Assembly (NCBI GenBank): GCA_930990665.1
Contig: CAKNQN010000002.1
Location: 62,001-126,000 of the forward strand
DNA from: an uncultured Clostridia bacterium
Lineage (GTDB): Bacteria > Bacillota > Clostridia > Christensenellales > Borkfalkiaceae
Length of the DNA stretch: 64,000 nt
Direction of reading: 5' to 3'
In this document: positions 24,003-31,688 of the stretch, piece by piece
Layout of the letters: the number at the start of each line of letters is the position of its first letter
How positions within the stretch are numbered: the stretch's first letter is position 1
The notes under the pieces: generated by a model
What the model was told of the DNA's origin: nothing
The model's database searches: none
Seen by the model: the letters and a program-made list of their open reading frames with translations, nothing else
Made by a program: the position numbers and the translations under genes

Positions 24003-24893
24003 ATGAAAAGACAGGACGTAATCCTGCGCGGTCTGATTTACAATGAAGAAGTATCGCTTGCGGTGGCGGACATGACGCAGACGGTCAACGAAGCCATCCG
24101 CATCCATCATCTGTCGCCCCTTTCGGCGGCGGCGCTGGGCAGAACGCTGATCGTGGCGGCGTATATGTGTTCCTCGCTGAAAGAGGAGCACGGCGCGCTG
24201 TCGGTCACCATCCGCGGCGACGGCGTGGGCGGCGGCATCTATGTCAGCGGCGACGCGTCGCTGCATATGCGCGGTTACATAGAAAATCCGTATGCGGAGC
24301 TGCCGCTCAACGCGCGCGGCAAGCTGGACGTAGGCGGGTGTGTGGGCAAGAACGGCTACCTGTCTGTGGTGCGTGACGACGGGGAAAACATACCTTTTGT
24401 GGGCACCACGCCGCTGGTGAGCGGGGAGATCGGCGAAGATTTCGCCTCTTATTTTACCTGCAGCGAGCAGCTTCCGACGGCGATCGCGGTGGGCGTCAAG
24501 ATCGGCAAAGACGGCAGCTGTGTGGGAGCGGGCGGCGTATTTTTGCAGCCGATGCCGGGCGCGAGCGAGGAGAGCATCGCGCGGGCGGAGGAGATGATCG
24601 GCAAATTTTCCGCCATCAGTTCGCTCGTGGAAGAGAAGAGCGCGGAAGAGATTCTGAAAGAGTATTTCGGCGAGGTTAATTTTTACACGCGCAGGCCCGC
24701 ATATAAGTGTAATTGCAGCAGACATTATATAGAGGGGATACTTGCCGCACTGGGCGAAGAGGAGATCCGTTCGGTCGTGAAGGAGCAGGGCAAGGTATCC
24801 GTGCATTGCCACTATTGCAATACCGATTACACATTCAGTCCGGAGGAAGCGGAGGCGGTGATCGCCCGCGCCAAGAGCAAAGCGGATACATAA
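24003..24893 (+). CDS. hslO: Hsp33, redox-regulated chaperonin
   Basis: 296 residues, normal length. The C-terminal zinc/redox switch is complete: C-N-C near 238-240 and C-H-Y-C near 270-273, matching CXC-X(27-32)-CXXC. Under oxidative stress the cysteines form disulphides, zinc is released and the protein becomes a holdase chaperone. The N-terminal domain contains the conserved S-V-T-I-R-G-D-G-V-G-G region. It lies 21 nt after the methyltransferase. Confidence 0.96.
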   Translation: MKRQDVILRGLIYNEEVSLAVADMTQTVNEAIRIHHLSPLSAAALGRTLIVAAYMCSSLKEEHGALSVTIRGDGVGGGIYVSGDASLHMRGYIENPYAELPLNARGKLDVGGCVGKNGYLSVVRDDGENIPFVGTTPLVSGEIGEDFASYFTCSEQLPTAIAVGVKIGKDGSCVGAGGVFLQPMPGASEESIARAEEMIGKFSAISSLVEEKSAEEILKEYFGEVNFYTRRPAYKCNCSRHYIEGILAALGEEEIRSVVKEQGKVSVHCHYCNTDYTFSPEEAEAVIARAKSKADT

Positions 24894-24905
24894 CCGAGGA
24901 TACAG

Positions 24906-26645
24906 ATGAAAGGAAAGAGTGTCAAATTCGATCTGAGCGCGGACAAACTGCTCGACATAGCGGAAGAGAAGCTGGACAAGGAAGAATATCTTCCCGCCCT
25001 GCGATTTCTGCATAAGTCGATCGAGCTGTACGGTCCGGCCGTCGACGAATACGCAGATCTGGCGGAGGCATACGAGGGGATCGAGGTATACGAGCAGGCG
25101 ATCGACTGCTGGTTCCAGTATCTCGACCTGTGTGCCGAAGAGGAGGCGGTCGACGCATACGAAGGTCTTGCGGCGTGTTATTACAATGTAGGAAACGAGC
25201 CGCAGGCGATGATCTACTATAAAAAAATGCTCAGCGACAAATATTTTTCGCCTGAAAACAGCCTTGACCTGAACGGGATGTTCGATCGGGAAGAGAGCGC
25301 GCCGGCGCGGTTCCGGGTGAGCTGGCCGCCCGAAAAGGCGGACCACACGGGCGAGCTGTCCGAGGGGGTGCGGCTTTTGCGCGAAGGGCAGATGCAGAAG
25401 GCGGAGGAAACTTTTCTGCGGGTCCCGAAGGATTCGGCGCAGTATCCGGCGGCGCAGAACTATCTTGCCGTGAGCTGTCTTCTGCAGGGAGACAGCGCGC
25501 GCGCCGAAACCATCTGCCGCGCCCTGCTGGAAACGGAGCCGGACAACGTGCAGGCTCTGTCCACCTATGCGGCCGTGCTGGCCGAGCAGGAGCGCCCGCA
25601 GGAAGGTCGGGCGGTGGCGGAAAAGCTGGCGGCCATACACACGGACAATCCGGACGAGCTGTACAAGATCGCGACCGTCTGCTGTGAAAATCATCTCTAC
25701 GAAGATGCGCTGGAAAAATTCCGCATCCTGAGCGGCACGGTGCGCTACGACCGCACGCTGTTGTTTTTCAAGGGTGTGGCGGCGTTGCGCTGCGGAAAAT
25801 TGCAGGAAAGCCTTTCGGCATTCGGCACCATACTGGACGTGTGGCCGGATGCGGAGGTGGCGCGCTACTATTATGACGCCGTGCGGGAATTTTCCGAAGG
25901 GAAGACGAGCCTTCCCGATCTCGGATTTTTCTACCGTCTGCCCAAAGCGGAGCGCGAGGGGCGGGTGCGCCTTCTGAAGGCGCTCCTGTCCCTTCCCGTG
26001 GCAGAACTTCATGCCTATTGTACGCAGACGGATCTTCAGCCGCTTCTGCGGTGGTGTTTTGACGAGGAAGACGGCCAGCTGCCCGACCTGCAGATGCTCG
26101 CGCTCGCCGTGGCGGAGAGGGCGGATATGCGCTCATTTTTGGCAGACGTACTGTTAAAAAGCACCGTCAACGACGTGATCAAGGTCGAGGCGGTCTACCG
26201 CATCTGCTGCCGCAACCGCGCATTTGAATGCGGGGTCGTTCTGGCGAACGATTATCATAAGATCGGCTTTGACAGACTGCAGACGGGCCGGAAGAAACAT
26301 AAGATCTTCGTGCAGGCGTACGCGCAGTGCATCGCGCGGTTTTCTCTGTTCGGAGACGGCGCGGGCGAGGAATACCGGCAGGCGGCGCAGGCGTTGTACG
26401 CCGCGGCGGAAAGCGCGGGCGCATTGGACGGGTTGAAGGCGGAGAACATCACCGCAACGCTCTATTATGCCGTGTCGCCGTTTGCGAAGATGCGCGGAGA
26501 CGATGTCCTGCGCATTCTGAAAGCGGATCCCGAATCGGTCGCGCATCTGCAGGAGATCGCGGCGTCTTGGCGGCAGATCGCGTCGGAAGCGGCCGCCACG
26601 GAAGCGTCTGCCGCGGAGGAGGAGAAGGACGATGAAACTCATTGA
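24906..26645 (+). CDS. TPR-repeat protein
   Basis: 579 residues with no signal peptide or membrane helix. The sequence is a chain of helix pairs with TPR spacing, clearest at about 10-110 (A-L-R-F-L-H-K-S-I-E-L-Y-G, then Y-E-Q-A-I-D-C-W-F-Q-Y-L) and 110-310 (A-E-T-I-C-R-A-L-L-E-T-E-P-D-N-V-Q-A-L). The C-terminal third is helical but less regular. It probably acts as a protein-binding scaffold. Start 12 nt after hslO; its end overlaps the next gene by 14 nt, so the two are made together. Confidence 0.82.
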   Translation: MKGKSVKFDLSADKLLDIAEEKLDKEEYLPALRFLHKSIELYGPAVDEYADLAEAYEGIEVYEQAIDCWFQYLDLCAEEEAVDAYEGLAACYYNVGNEPQAMIYYKKMLSDKYFSPENSLDLNGMFDREESAPARFRVSWPPEKADHTGELSEGVRLLREGQMQKAEETFLRVPKDSAQYPAAQNYLAVSCLLQGDSARAETICRALLETEPDNVQALSTYAAVLAEQERPQEGRAVAEKLAAIHTDNPDELYKIATVCCENHLYEDALEKFRILSGTVRYDRTLLFFKGVAALRCGKLQESLSAFGTILDVWPDAEVARYYYDAVREFSEGKTSLPDLGFFYRLPKAEREGRVRLLKALLSLPVAELHAYCTQTDLQPLLRWCFDEEDGQLPDLQMLALAVAERADMRSFLADVLLKSTVNDVIKVEAVYRICCRNRAFECGVVLANDYHKIGFDRLQTGRKKHKIFVQAYAQCIARFSLFGDGAGEEYRQAAQALYAAAESAGALDGLKAENITATLYYAVSPFAKMRGDDVLRILKADPESVAHLQEIAASWRQIASEAAATEASAAEEEKDDETH

Positions 26646-27462
26646 TTTTGACGAAAAATTCAACCGCAAGATGGCGGATTACATCGAAAAGCACGCGGGC
26701 GACCACACGGAAGCGGAGTGGGAAGACGTGATCGCCTCTGCCTATCAGAAATTCGGCGATACCTATCTTGCGGCCGTGGGCAAGACGCCTCGGCAATATT
26801 TTGCGGAAATGGGGGATGAGCAGCTGGTGGAGATGCTGAAAGAGTATCTCCTGCAGGGGGTATCCGTTCCCGATCTGCTCTGCGGGGAGATCGAGGGGCG
26901 CGGGGTATTTCCCGCACTTCTGTCCTTGCTGAAAGATACGGACGAGGAGCTCGTGCACTATGCGCTCAACCTCATCGGCACGGACAGACGCGCGCTCGGC
27001 CGTTACTGTGAGATGCTCTCGGAGGATGCGTACGACGAGCACATCAAGGACGCCGTCGCCGATCTTCTGAAGGAGAAGGCGGATGAAGTGCTAGAAGAGA
27101 TGCTGCCGCTGGCGGAAACGGAGAACGCGCCCTACGCGCTGGAAGTGCTGTCCAGGACGACCGGGCATGACACGCGCGCGCTGAATGTCCTTTTGTCCGC
27201 CTTCCGCAGCAGCGACGATGAAGACAAGCCGCTGTATGCAGGTTATCTCGCCGCCTTCGGCGACGACCGCGCCCTTCCTGCGCTCATGGCGGAGATCGAG
27301 CGGCCGGACATCGGGTTTGTGCTCTTCCAGGAACTCAAATTTGCCATCGAATCGCTGGGCGGGGAATACAATAAGGAGCGCGATTTTTCCTCCGACCCCG
27401 CCTACAAAAAGATCATGGCTGCGGGCGGCGGCTCCGACATTTTCGGCCGCGCAAAAAAATAA
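26632..27462 (+). CDS. Helical-repeat (HEAT-like) protein, partner of the TPR protein
   Basis: 276 residues. An N-terminal part of about 85 residues (M-K-L-I-D-F-D-E-K-F-N-R-K-M-A-D-Y) is followed by HEAT-like helical repeats, for example FPALLSLLKDTDEELVHYAL, LEEMLPLAETENAPYALEVL and LPALMAEIERPDIGFVLFQE. Such repeats bind proteins. The 14-nt overlap with the TPR gene suggests coupled translation and possibly a complex. No terminator is evident after the stop; a repeat-rich gap follows. Confidence 0.75.
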   Translation: MKLIDFDEKFNRKMADYIEKHAGDHTEAEWEDVIASAYQKFGDTYLAAVGKTPRQYFAEMGDEQLVEMLKEYLLQGVSVPDLLCGEIEGRGVFPALLSLLKDTDEELVHYALNLIGTDRRALGRYCEMLSEDAYDEHIKDAVADLLKEKADEVLEEMLPLAETENAPYALEVLSRTTGHDTRALNVLLSAFRSSDDEDKPLYAGYLAAFGDDRALPALMAEIERPDIGFVLFQELKFAIESLGGEYNKERDFSSDPAYKKIMAAGGGSDIFGRAKK

Positions 27463-27922
27463 CCCCCTCGCGCCGCCAGGCTCCGATAGCCGCGGCCGCC
27501 GTATCGAATTACCCCGTACGGCGATAGCCTAGCAAGCACCCCTGAGCGGCAGATAATTGTAATTCCGTCCACGCCCCGCGCTTTTCGCGCCCCGCGTACT
27601 TTCGCGCCCCGCGCTCTCTCGCGCTTCGCGCCCTTTGCGCCCCGCGCTTTTCGCGCCTCGCGCTCTCTCGCGCTTCGCGCCCTTTGCGCTTCGCGCCCTT
27701 TGCGCTTCGCGCCCTTTGCGCCCCGCGCTTTTCGCGCCTCGCGCCCTTCGTGCCCCGCGCTTTTCGCGCCCCGCGCTTTTCGCGCCTCGCGCTCTCTCGC
27801 GGCAAGCGCTCAAACTATCACAAACGGCGCCCCCGCGTCATCCGTCTTTTCGCGGCGGGCGACTTGGCACATGGAAAGGCGGAAAAGGCGCAAAATTTTC
27901 TTTTTGAAATTCCTATTTCTGT
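27463..27922. other. Gene-free stretch dominated by short repeats
   Basis: Apart from the repeat array (27570-27801) I see no gene. Open frames on both strands through the array encode only Arg/Ala/Pro- or Arg/Lys/Gly/Ala-rich low-complexity sequence. Confidence 0.6.
27570..27801. repeat. GC-rich tandem array of about 15-16 bp units
   Basis: Units such as GCGCTTCGCGCCCTTT (16 bp, three to four nearly exact successive copies around 27670-27720) and GCGCTTTTCGCGCCCC alternate over about 230 bp. No spacer-like unique DNA separates them, so this is not a CRISPR array. Confidence 0.85.
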
Positions 27923-27951
27923 TTGACAAAGTTTTTCGGCTCTGTTATAAT
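27923..27951 (+). promoter_or_regulatory. Strong SigA promoter of tRNA-Pro
   Basis: Consensus TTGACA (27923-27928), 17 nt, TATAAT (27946-27951) with extended TG. A leader of about 88 nt precedes the tRNA. Confidence 0.88.
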
Positions 27952-28044
27952 ATTAAGGCTGTCAGGCAGAAGATCATCGCATGCGGTACGCGCGGGCAGT
28001 TGTCATGCGGACGGAAAGGTCCGGGGCATCGAAGAGCAAAATAC

Positions 28045-28121
28045 CGAGGTGTAGCGCAGTTTGGTAGCGCGCTTGGTTCGGGACCAAGAGGTCGTGGGTT
28101 CAAGTCCCGTCACCTCGACCA
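28045..28121 (+). tRNA. tRNA-Pro, anticodon CGG
   Basis: Acceptor CGAGGTG pairs with CACCTCG; anticodon stem CTTGG/CCAAG encloses loop TTCGGGA (anticodon CGG); T-arm GTGGG-TTCAAGT-CCCGT; CCA is encoded. Confidence 0.96.
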
Positions 28122-28151
28122 AAAAAGCAGCACGGCTGGTGTTGCTTTTTT
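28121..28151 (+). terminator. Terminator of tRNA-Pro
   Basis: AAAAAAGCAGCAC pairs with GTGTTGCTTTTTT (one G-T pair) and ends in six T. Confidence 0.88.
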
Positions 28152-28284
28152 CATGTCACCGCAAAGGTCGGGACGACCGTCAACGGGAAAAGGCTCAAAA
28201 TTCGGAAAGACCGTCAACAGAAAAAAGGTTGCATAAACGCCGCGTCGTCCGCAGAAAGCTGCGGGCGAGGGCAGGGAGAGGAAT

Positions 28285-28749
28285 ATGCTGAAACTGATTT
28301 TCGTATGTTTAGGGAATATCTGCCGCTCTCCGATGGCCGAGTATATCTGTCGGGCGCGTTTGGAAGAGGCGGGGCTTTCCGGCCGTGTCAGCGTGTCCTC
28401 GGCGGGCACGAGCGGCGAGGAAGAGGGCAATCCCGTCTATCCGCCCGCGCGGGCGGAACTTTCGGCAATGGGCATTTCCTGTGCGGGCAAGCGCGCCCGC
28501 CGTTTTACTGTGCGGGATTATCGTGAAAACGACTATATCCTCGCCATGGAGCGGCGCAACGTCGCGGATATCCTGCGGATCACGGGCGGCGATCCGGATA
28601 AAAAAGTTTTCCGTCTTCTCGATTTTACCCGCTCTCCGCGGGACATCGCCGATCCGTGGTATACGGGGGATTTCGTGCGCACCCGTCTCGACCTGGAAGA
28701 GGGGATCGCAGCACTTTTGGAGCGGCTGCGGGGCGAGTGGCGCATCTGA
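28285..28749 (+). CDS. Low-molecular-weight protein tyrosine phosphatase
   Basis: 154 residues; ATG 28285 follows GGGAGAGGAAT. The P-loop is C8-L-G-N-I-C-R14-S, with C8 the nucleophile, and the general acid Asp lies in I-A-D-P-W-Y-T-G near 120. These enzymes dephosphorylate tyrosine on bacterial kinases or related proteins and often accompany exopolysaccharide genes or act in stress control; no partner kinase is visible here. Cytoplasmic. Confidence 0.94.
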   Translation: MLKLIFVCLGNICRSPMAEYICRARLEEAGLSGRVSVSSAGTSGEEEGNPVYPPARAELSAMGISCAGKRARRFTVRDYRENDYILAMERRNVADILRITGGDPDKKVFRLLDFTRSPRDIADPWYTGDFVRTRLDLEEGIAALLERLRGEWRI

Positions 28750-28821
28750 GCGCACCGAAAAGGGACAAAGGCAGTACTCAGGAGAAAATTTCCGCACCGG
28801 AAGGATCCGGGAGGGCATATT

Positions 28822-29763
28822 ATGGATTTTCTATCGACGTTTATCACGGTTCTCATCGTCGTCGTGCTGGCGGTGCCGGGTTACGCACTGCGCAAGGCCA
28901 AGATCTTGCCGGACGGCTCGACGGGCGTACTGGCGGGATTGCTGTTGTATATTTCGCAGCCGGGTCTGATGGCGGCATCCTTTCTGAACAAGGAATTCAA
29001 GCCCTCCATGCTGATCAATTTCGGGTGGGTGATTTTGTTCGCGGTTGTCCTCATCTTTCTCGTCTATTTTGCGGCGAAGCTCATCTTTTTCAGATGCCGG
29101 GACGAGGCGGCGCGCCGCGCGTGCGTGGCGTGTTCCTATCTTGGCAACGTCGGGTTTATGGGGATCCCCGTCATGCAGATGCTCTTTCCGGGAGTGCAGG
29201 AGCTGGTGCTGTACACGGCGGTCTACAACATCGCCTTCAACGCGATGACGTGGACGCTGGGCATTTACAGCGTGACGGGCAACCGCAAGAGCGTGAACCC
29301 GCTCAAGATCATCCTCAACCCGCCGACGATCGCGACGATCGTGGTGCTTCCTCTCTTTTTCTGCAATGTTCCCGTGCCCGAACAGGTGGTCACGCCCATC
29401 GAGTATCTGGGTAACATGACGTTGCCCCTCTCGATGGTCATTCTCGGCATCCGCCTGGCGGATATGCATCCGCTGCGGCTTGTCAACGACGTGAAGACAT
29501 ATGTGGCGTCTGCGGCCAAACTCATCCTTTCGCCTCTTCTGAGCCTGGCGGTGCTGGTGGCCGTCAACGCGATCGTGCCGATCGACAGGTATGTGATCGT
29601 GGCGCTGTATGTGATCGCGGCGATGCCGACGGCGTCGAGCGTTCTGAACTTTGCCGAGATGTTCGGGGACGACTGCGACACGGCGGCCGCCACGACGCTC
29701 ATGTCGACCCTTCTATGCATAGTCACCATTCCGGTGCTGATGCTCCTACTTGAAGTGGTGTAG
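28822..29763 (+). CDS. AEC-family (auxin efflux carrier/malonate-type) transporter
   Basis: 313 residues, about ten membrane helices in two similar halves, as in the AEC family. The ATG at 28822 follows GGGAGGGCATATT. Family features include the G-N-V-G-F-M-G-I-P-V-M sequence near 110-120 and L-G-N-M-T-L-P-L-S near 194. Members move organic acids such as malate or malonate; the substrate here is unknown. Its terminator is shared with the convergent mgtE. Confidence 0.88.
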   Translation: MDFLSTFITVLIVVVLAVPGYALRKAKILPDGSTGVLAGLLLYISQPGLMAASFLNKEFKPSMLINFGWVILFAVVLIFLVYFAAKLIFFRCRDEAARRACVACSYLGNVGFMGIPVMQMLFPGVQELVLYTAVYNIAFNAMTWTLGIYSVTGNRKSVNPLKIILNPPTIATIVVLPLFFCNVPVPEQVVTPIEYLGNMTLPLSMVILGIRLADMHPLRLVNDVKTYVASAAKLILSPLLSLAVLVAVNAIVPIDRYVIVALYVIAAMPTASSVLNFAEMFGDDCDTAAATTLMSTLLCIVTIPVLMLLLEVV

Positions 29764-29782
29764 TATATCGGAATAAAAAGAA

Positions 29783-29828
29783 CGCGGCGGGCGCTCCTTT
29801 CGGGAGCGCCCGCCGCGTTTTGATTTTG
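29783..29828. terminator. Bidirectional terminator between AEC transporter and mgtE
   Basis: A 15-bp GC stem (29783-29797 with 29803-29817) with AA/TT flanks; TTTTGATTTT follows on plus and TTCTTTTT on minus. Confidence 0.9.
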
Positions 29829-29832
29829 AAAT

Positions 29833-31527
29833 TTATACGATCTGCAGGAGGCTCACGGCGAGCGAGCAGAAGATGAGAAGGGACAGGACGTCGGTGATGG
29901 TGGTGATAAAGGGATTGGCGAAGACGGCGGGGTCGATGCGGATGGCTTTGGCGAAGATGGGGACGCAGGCGCCGACGATCTTGGCGACGATGACGGCGAG
30001 CGCGATGGCGACCGCGACGATCAGCGAATATTGCACCGAGTAGAAATCGTGGAAGATGAGGCCGTCGACAAGCTGGAGTTTTGCGAAGCAGACGACGGCG
30101 ACGGAGACGGCCACGAGCAGGGAGACGCGCACCTCTTTCCAGATGACGAGGAGTATGTCTCTGGGTCGGATCTCGTCGAGGGCCATGCCGCGGATGACGG
30201 TGACGGAAGCCTGGCTTCCGGCGTTGCCGGCGGTGCCCATGATCATGGGCACGCAGGCAACGAGCAGGGTATCGAGCATGCTCTGGTAGGTGTTGAGGAT
30301 GAGACCGGTGAAGGTGGCGCTGACCATGAGGATGAGCAGCCAGGGGATACGGTGCAGATAAATTTTCAGTGTGCTCGTTTCGAGGTAAGGTTTGTCGGAA
30401 GGGGTGACCGAGTTGATGTAGGAGATATCTTCGGTCGCCTCTTCGGTGATGACGTCGAGAGCGTCGTCGACGGTGACGATACCGACCAGTTTATTTTCCT
30501 GGTCGACGACGGGCACGGAGAGGAGGTCGTATTTGGAGAGGGTGTTGGCCACTTCCTCCTTGTCTTCGTGGGTATCGACGAAGATGAAATTGGTGTCCAT
30601 GAAGGACTCCACTTTTTCGTCGTAGCCGTGCAGGAAGAGGTCTTTGACGGTCACGGTTCCGAGCAAAGTTTTCTGATCGTCGGTGACGTAGCAGGTATAG
30701 ATGGTCTCCTTGTCGATGGCCTGCTGGCGGATGCGTTCAAAGCATTGGCGGACGGTCATGTCTTTGCGGAGTGAGATGCACTCCGTGGTCATGATGCTTC
30801 CGGCGCTGTCTTTGGGGTATTTGAGGATCTCGTTGATCTCTTTGCGCGTCTCGCTGTCGGCGTTGAGGAGGATACGTTTGACGACGTTTGCGGGCATCTC
30901 CTCGATGAGGTCCACGGTATCGTCCACGAACAGTTCTTCGAGCATGAGTTTGAGCTCTGCATCGCTGAAGGACTTGATGAGCAGTTCCTGCTGGGCGCTG
31001 TTCATCTCGACGAATGTCTCTGCGGCGAGTTCTTTCGGCAGGAGTCGGAAGACGATGGGCAGGTCTTTTTCCTCGAGTTCGGCAAAGATTTCCGCAAGGT
31101 CAGCCGGTTCCAGTTCGGCAAGAAGCGGTTTGAGCTGCGAGAATTTTTTTTCTTCGAGGAAGTCGACGATTTCGACGATCTTGTCGTTTCGGTTTTCGGG
31201 CGTAGCTTTGAGGAGGACCTCATGCACGATGTCGGTAGGCATGCTCTCGAAGAGTTCTTCCACGTCGTCGTCGAGGATCTCGTCGGTCACGTCCTGCAAT
31301 TTTACGTCGCTGAAATCTTTGAGCAGGCTTTTCTGGGTCTTTCGGTCGAGGAGGACGAACACGTCGGCGGCGACTTCCTTGTCGAGGCAGCCGAAGAGCT
31401 TTGTCAGTTGTTCTCCGTCGAGTGTTTCGAGGCAGGCTGCGAGCTCTTCTTTGGTCATATCCGCCGTAAGGGCGCGCACGTCGTCCAAGCGGTCTTCCTG
31501 CAGCAGTTGTACGATCTTGTCCGGCAT
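29833..31527 (-). CDS. mgtE: Magnesium transporter with duplicated N domain
   Basis: 564 residues, against about 450 for ordinary MgtE. The C-terminal half is standard: CBS domains at about 246-370 (K-D-S-A-G-S-I-M-T-T-E start) and five membrane helices from about 385, with the pore/metal sequence P-M-I-M-G-T-A-G-N-A-G-S-Q. The extra length is in the N domain, which is present twice in tandem (about 8-120 and 122-235): compare L-T-K-L-F-G-C-L-D-K-E-V-A-A-D-V-F with L-P-I-V-F-R-L-L-P-K-E-L-A-A-E-T-F. In known MgtE the single N domain plus CBS pair senses Mg2+ and closes the pore. The leader is too short for a magnesium riboswitch. Confidence 0.95.
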   Translation of the reverse strand: MPDKIVQLLQEDRLDDVRALTADMTKEELAACLETLDGEQLTKLFGCLDKEVAADVFVLLDRKTQKSLLKDFSDVKLQDVTDEILDDDVEELFESMPTDIVHEVLLKATPENRNDKIVEIVDFLEEKKFSQLKPLLAELEPADLAEIFAELEEKDLPIVFRLLPKELAAETFVEMNSAQQELLIKSFSDAELKLMLEELFVDDTVDLIEEMPANVVKRILLNADSETRKEINEILKYPKDSAGSIMTTECISLRKDMTVRQCFERIRQQAIDKETIYTCYVTDDQKTLLGTVTVKDLFLHGYDEKVESFMDTNFIFVDTHEDKEEVANTLSKYDLLSVPVVDQENKLVGIVTVDDALDVITEEATEDISYINSVTPSDKPYLETSTLKIYLHRIPWLLILMVSATFTGLILNTYQSMLDTLLVACVPMIMGTAGNAGSQASVTVIRGMALDEIRPRDILLVIWKEVRVSLLVAVSVAVVCFAKLQLVDGLIFHDFYSVQYSLIVAVAIALAVIVAKIVGACVPIFAKAIRIDPAVFANPFITTITDVLSLLIFCSLAVSLLQIV

Positions 31528-31557
31528 AGCATACCTCCCGAGAAATTGATCAGAAAA

Positions 31558-31586
31558 AGTATAAAGAATTTACGGAAATTTGTCAA
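31558..31586 (-). promoter_or_regulatory. SigA promoter of mgtE
   Basis: Minus strand: TTGACA (31581-31586), 17 nt, TATACT (31558-31563); the predicted leader is only about 25 nt. Confidence 0.85.
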
Positions 31587-31590
31587 GCGA

Positions 31591-31622
31591 TGCCCGCCGA
31601 TAAAAATGCGAATCGGCGGGCA
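31591..31622. other. Hairpin between divergent mgtE and aminotransferase promoters
   Basis: A perfect 11-bp stem (31591-31601 with 31612-31622) immediately beside the mgtE -35 box; no T-run. It may be an operator or a barrier. Confidence 0.55.
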
Positions 31623-31628
31623 ATAAAG

Positions 31629-31657
31629 TTGTGTGCGGGCATTTTTTGTGGTATAAT
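31629..31657 (+). promoter_or_regulatory. SigA promoter of the aminotransferase gene
   Basis: TTGTGT (31629-31634), 17 nt, TATAAT (31652-31657). Confidence 0.7.
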
Positions 31658-31669
31658 CGTTCATGAACG
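31658..31669. promoter_or_regulatory. 12-bp palindrome at the transcription start, candidate operator
   Basis: CGTTCATGAACG is a perfect palindrome starting directly after the -10 box, the right place for a repressor to block initiation. The cognate regulator is not known. Confidence 0.4.
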
Positions 31670-31688
31670 AACAAGGAGTGGAACGATC

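Noticed and set aside
23796-26012. 738-codon minus-strand open frame over the methyltransferase, hslO and TPR genes
   Set aside because: It crosses three recognisable plus-strand genes, has Arg/His-rich composition and no family motif.
27570-27801. CRISPR array
   Set aside because: Units are adjacent 15-16-mers with no unique spacers and no cas genes nearby.
31528-31560. Magnesium riboswitch (M box) upstream of mgtE
   Set aside because: The predicted transcript leader is only about 25 nt, too short for the aptamer.
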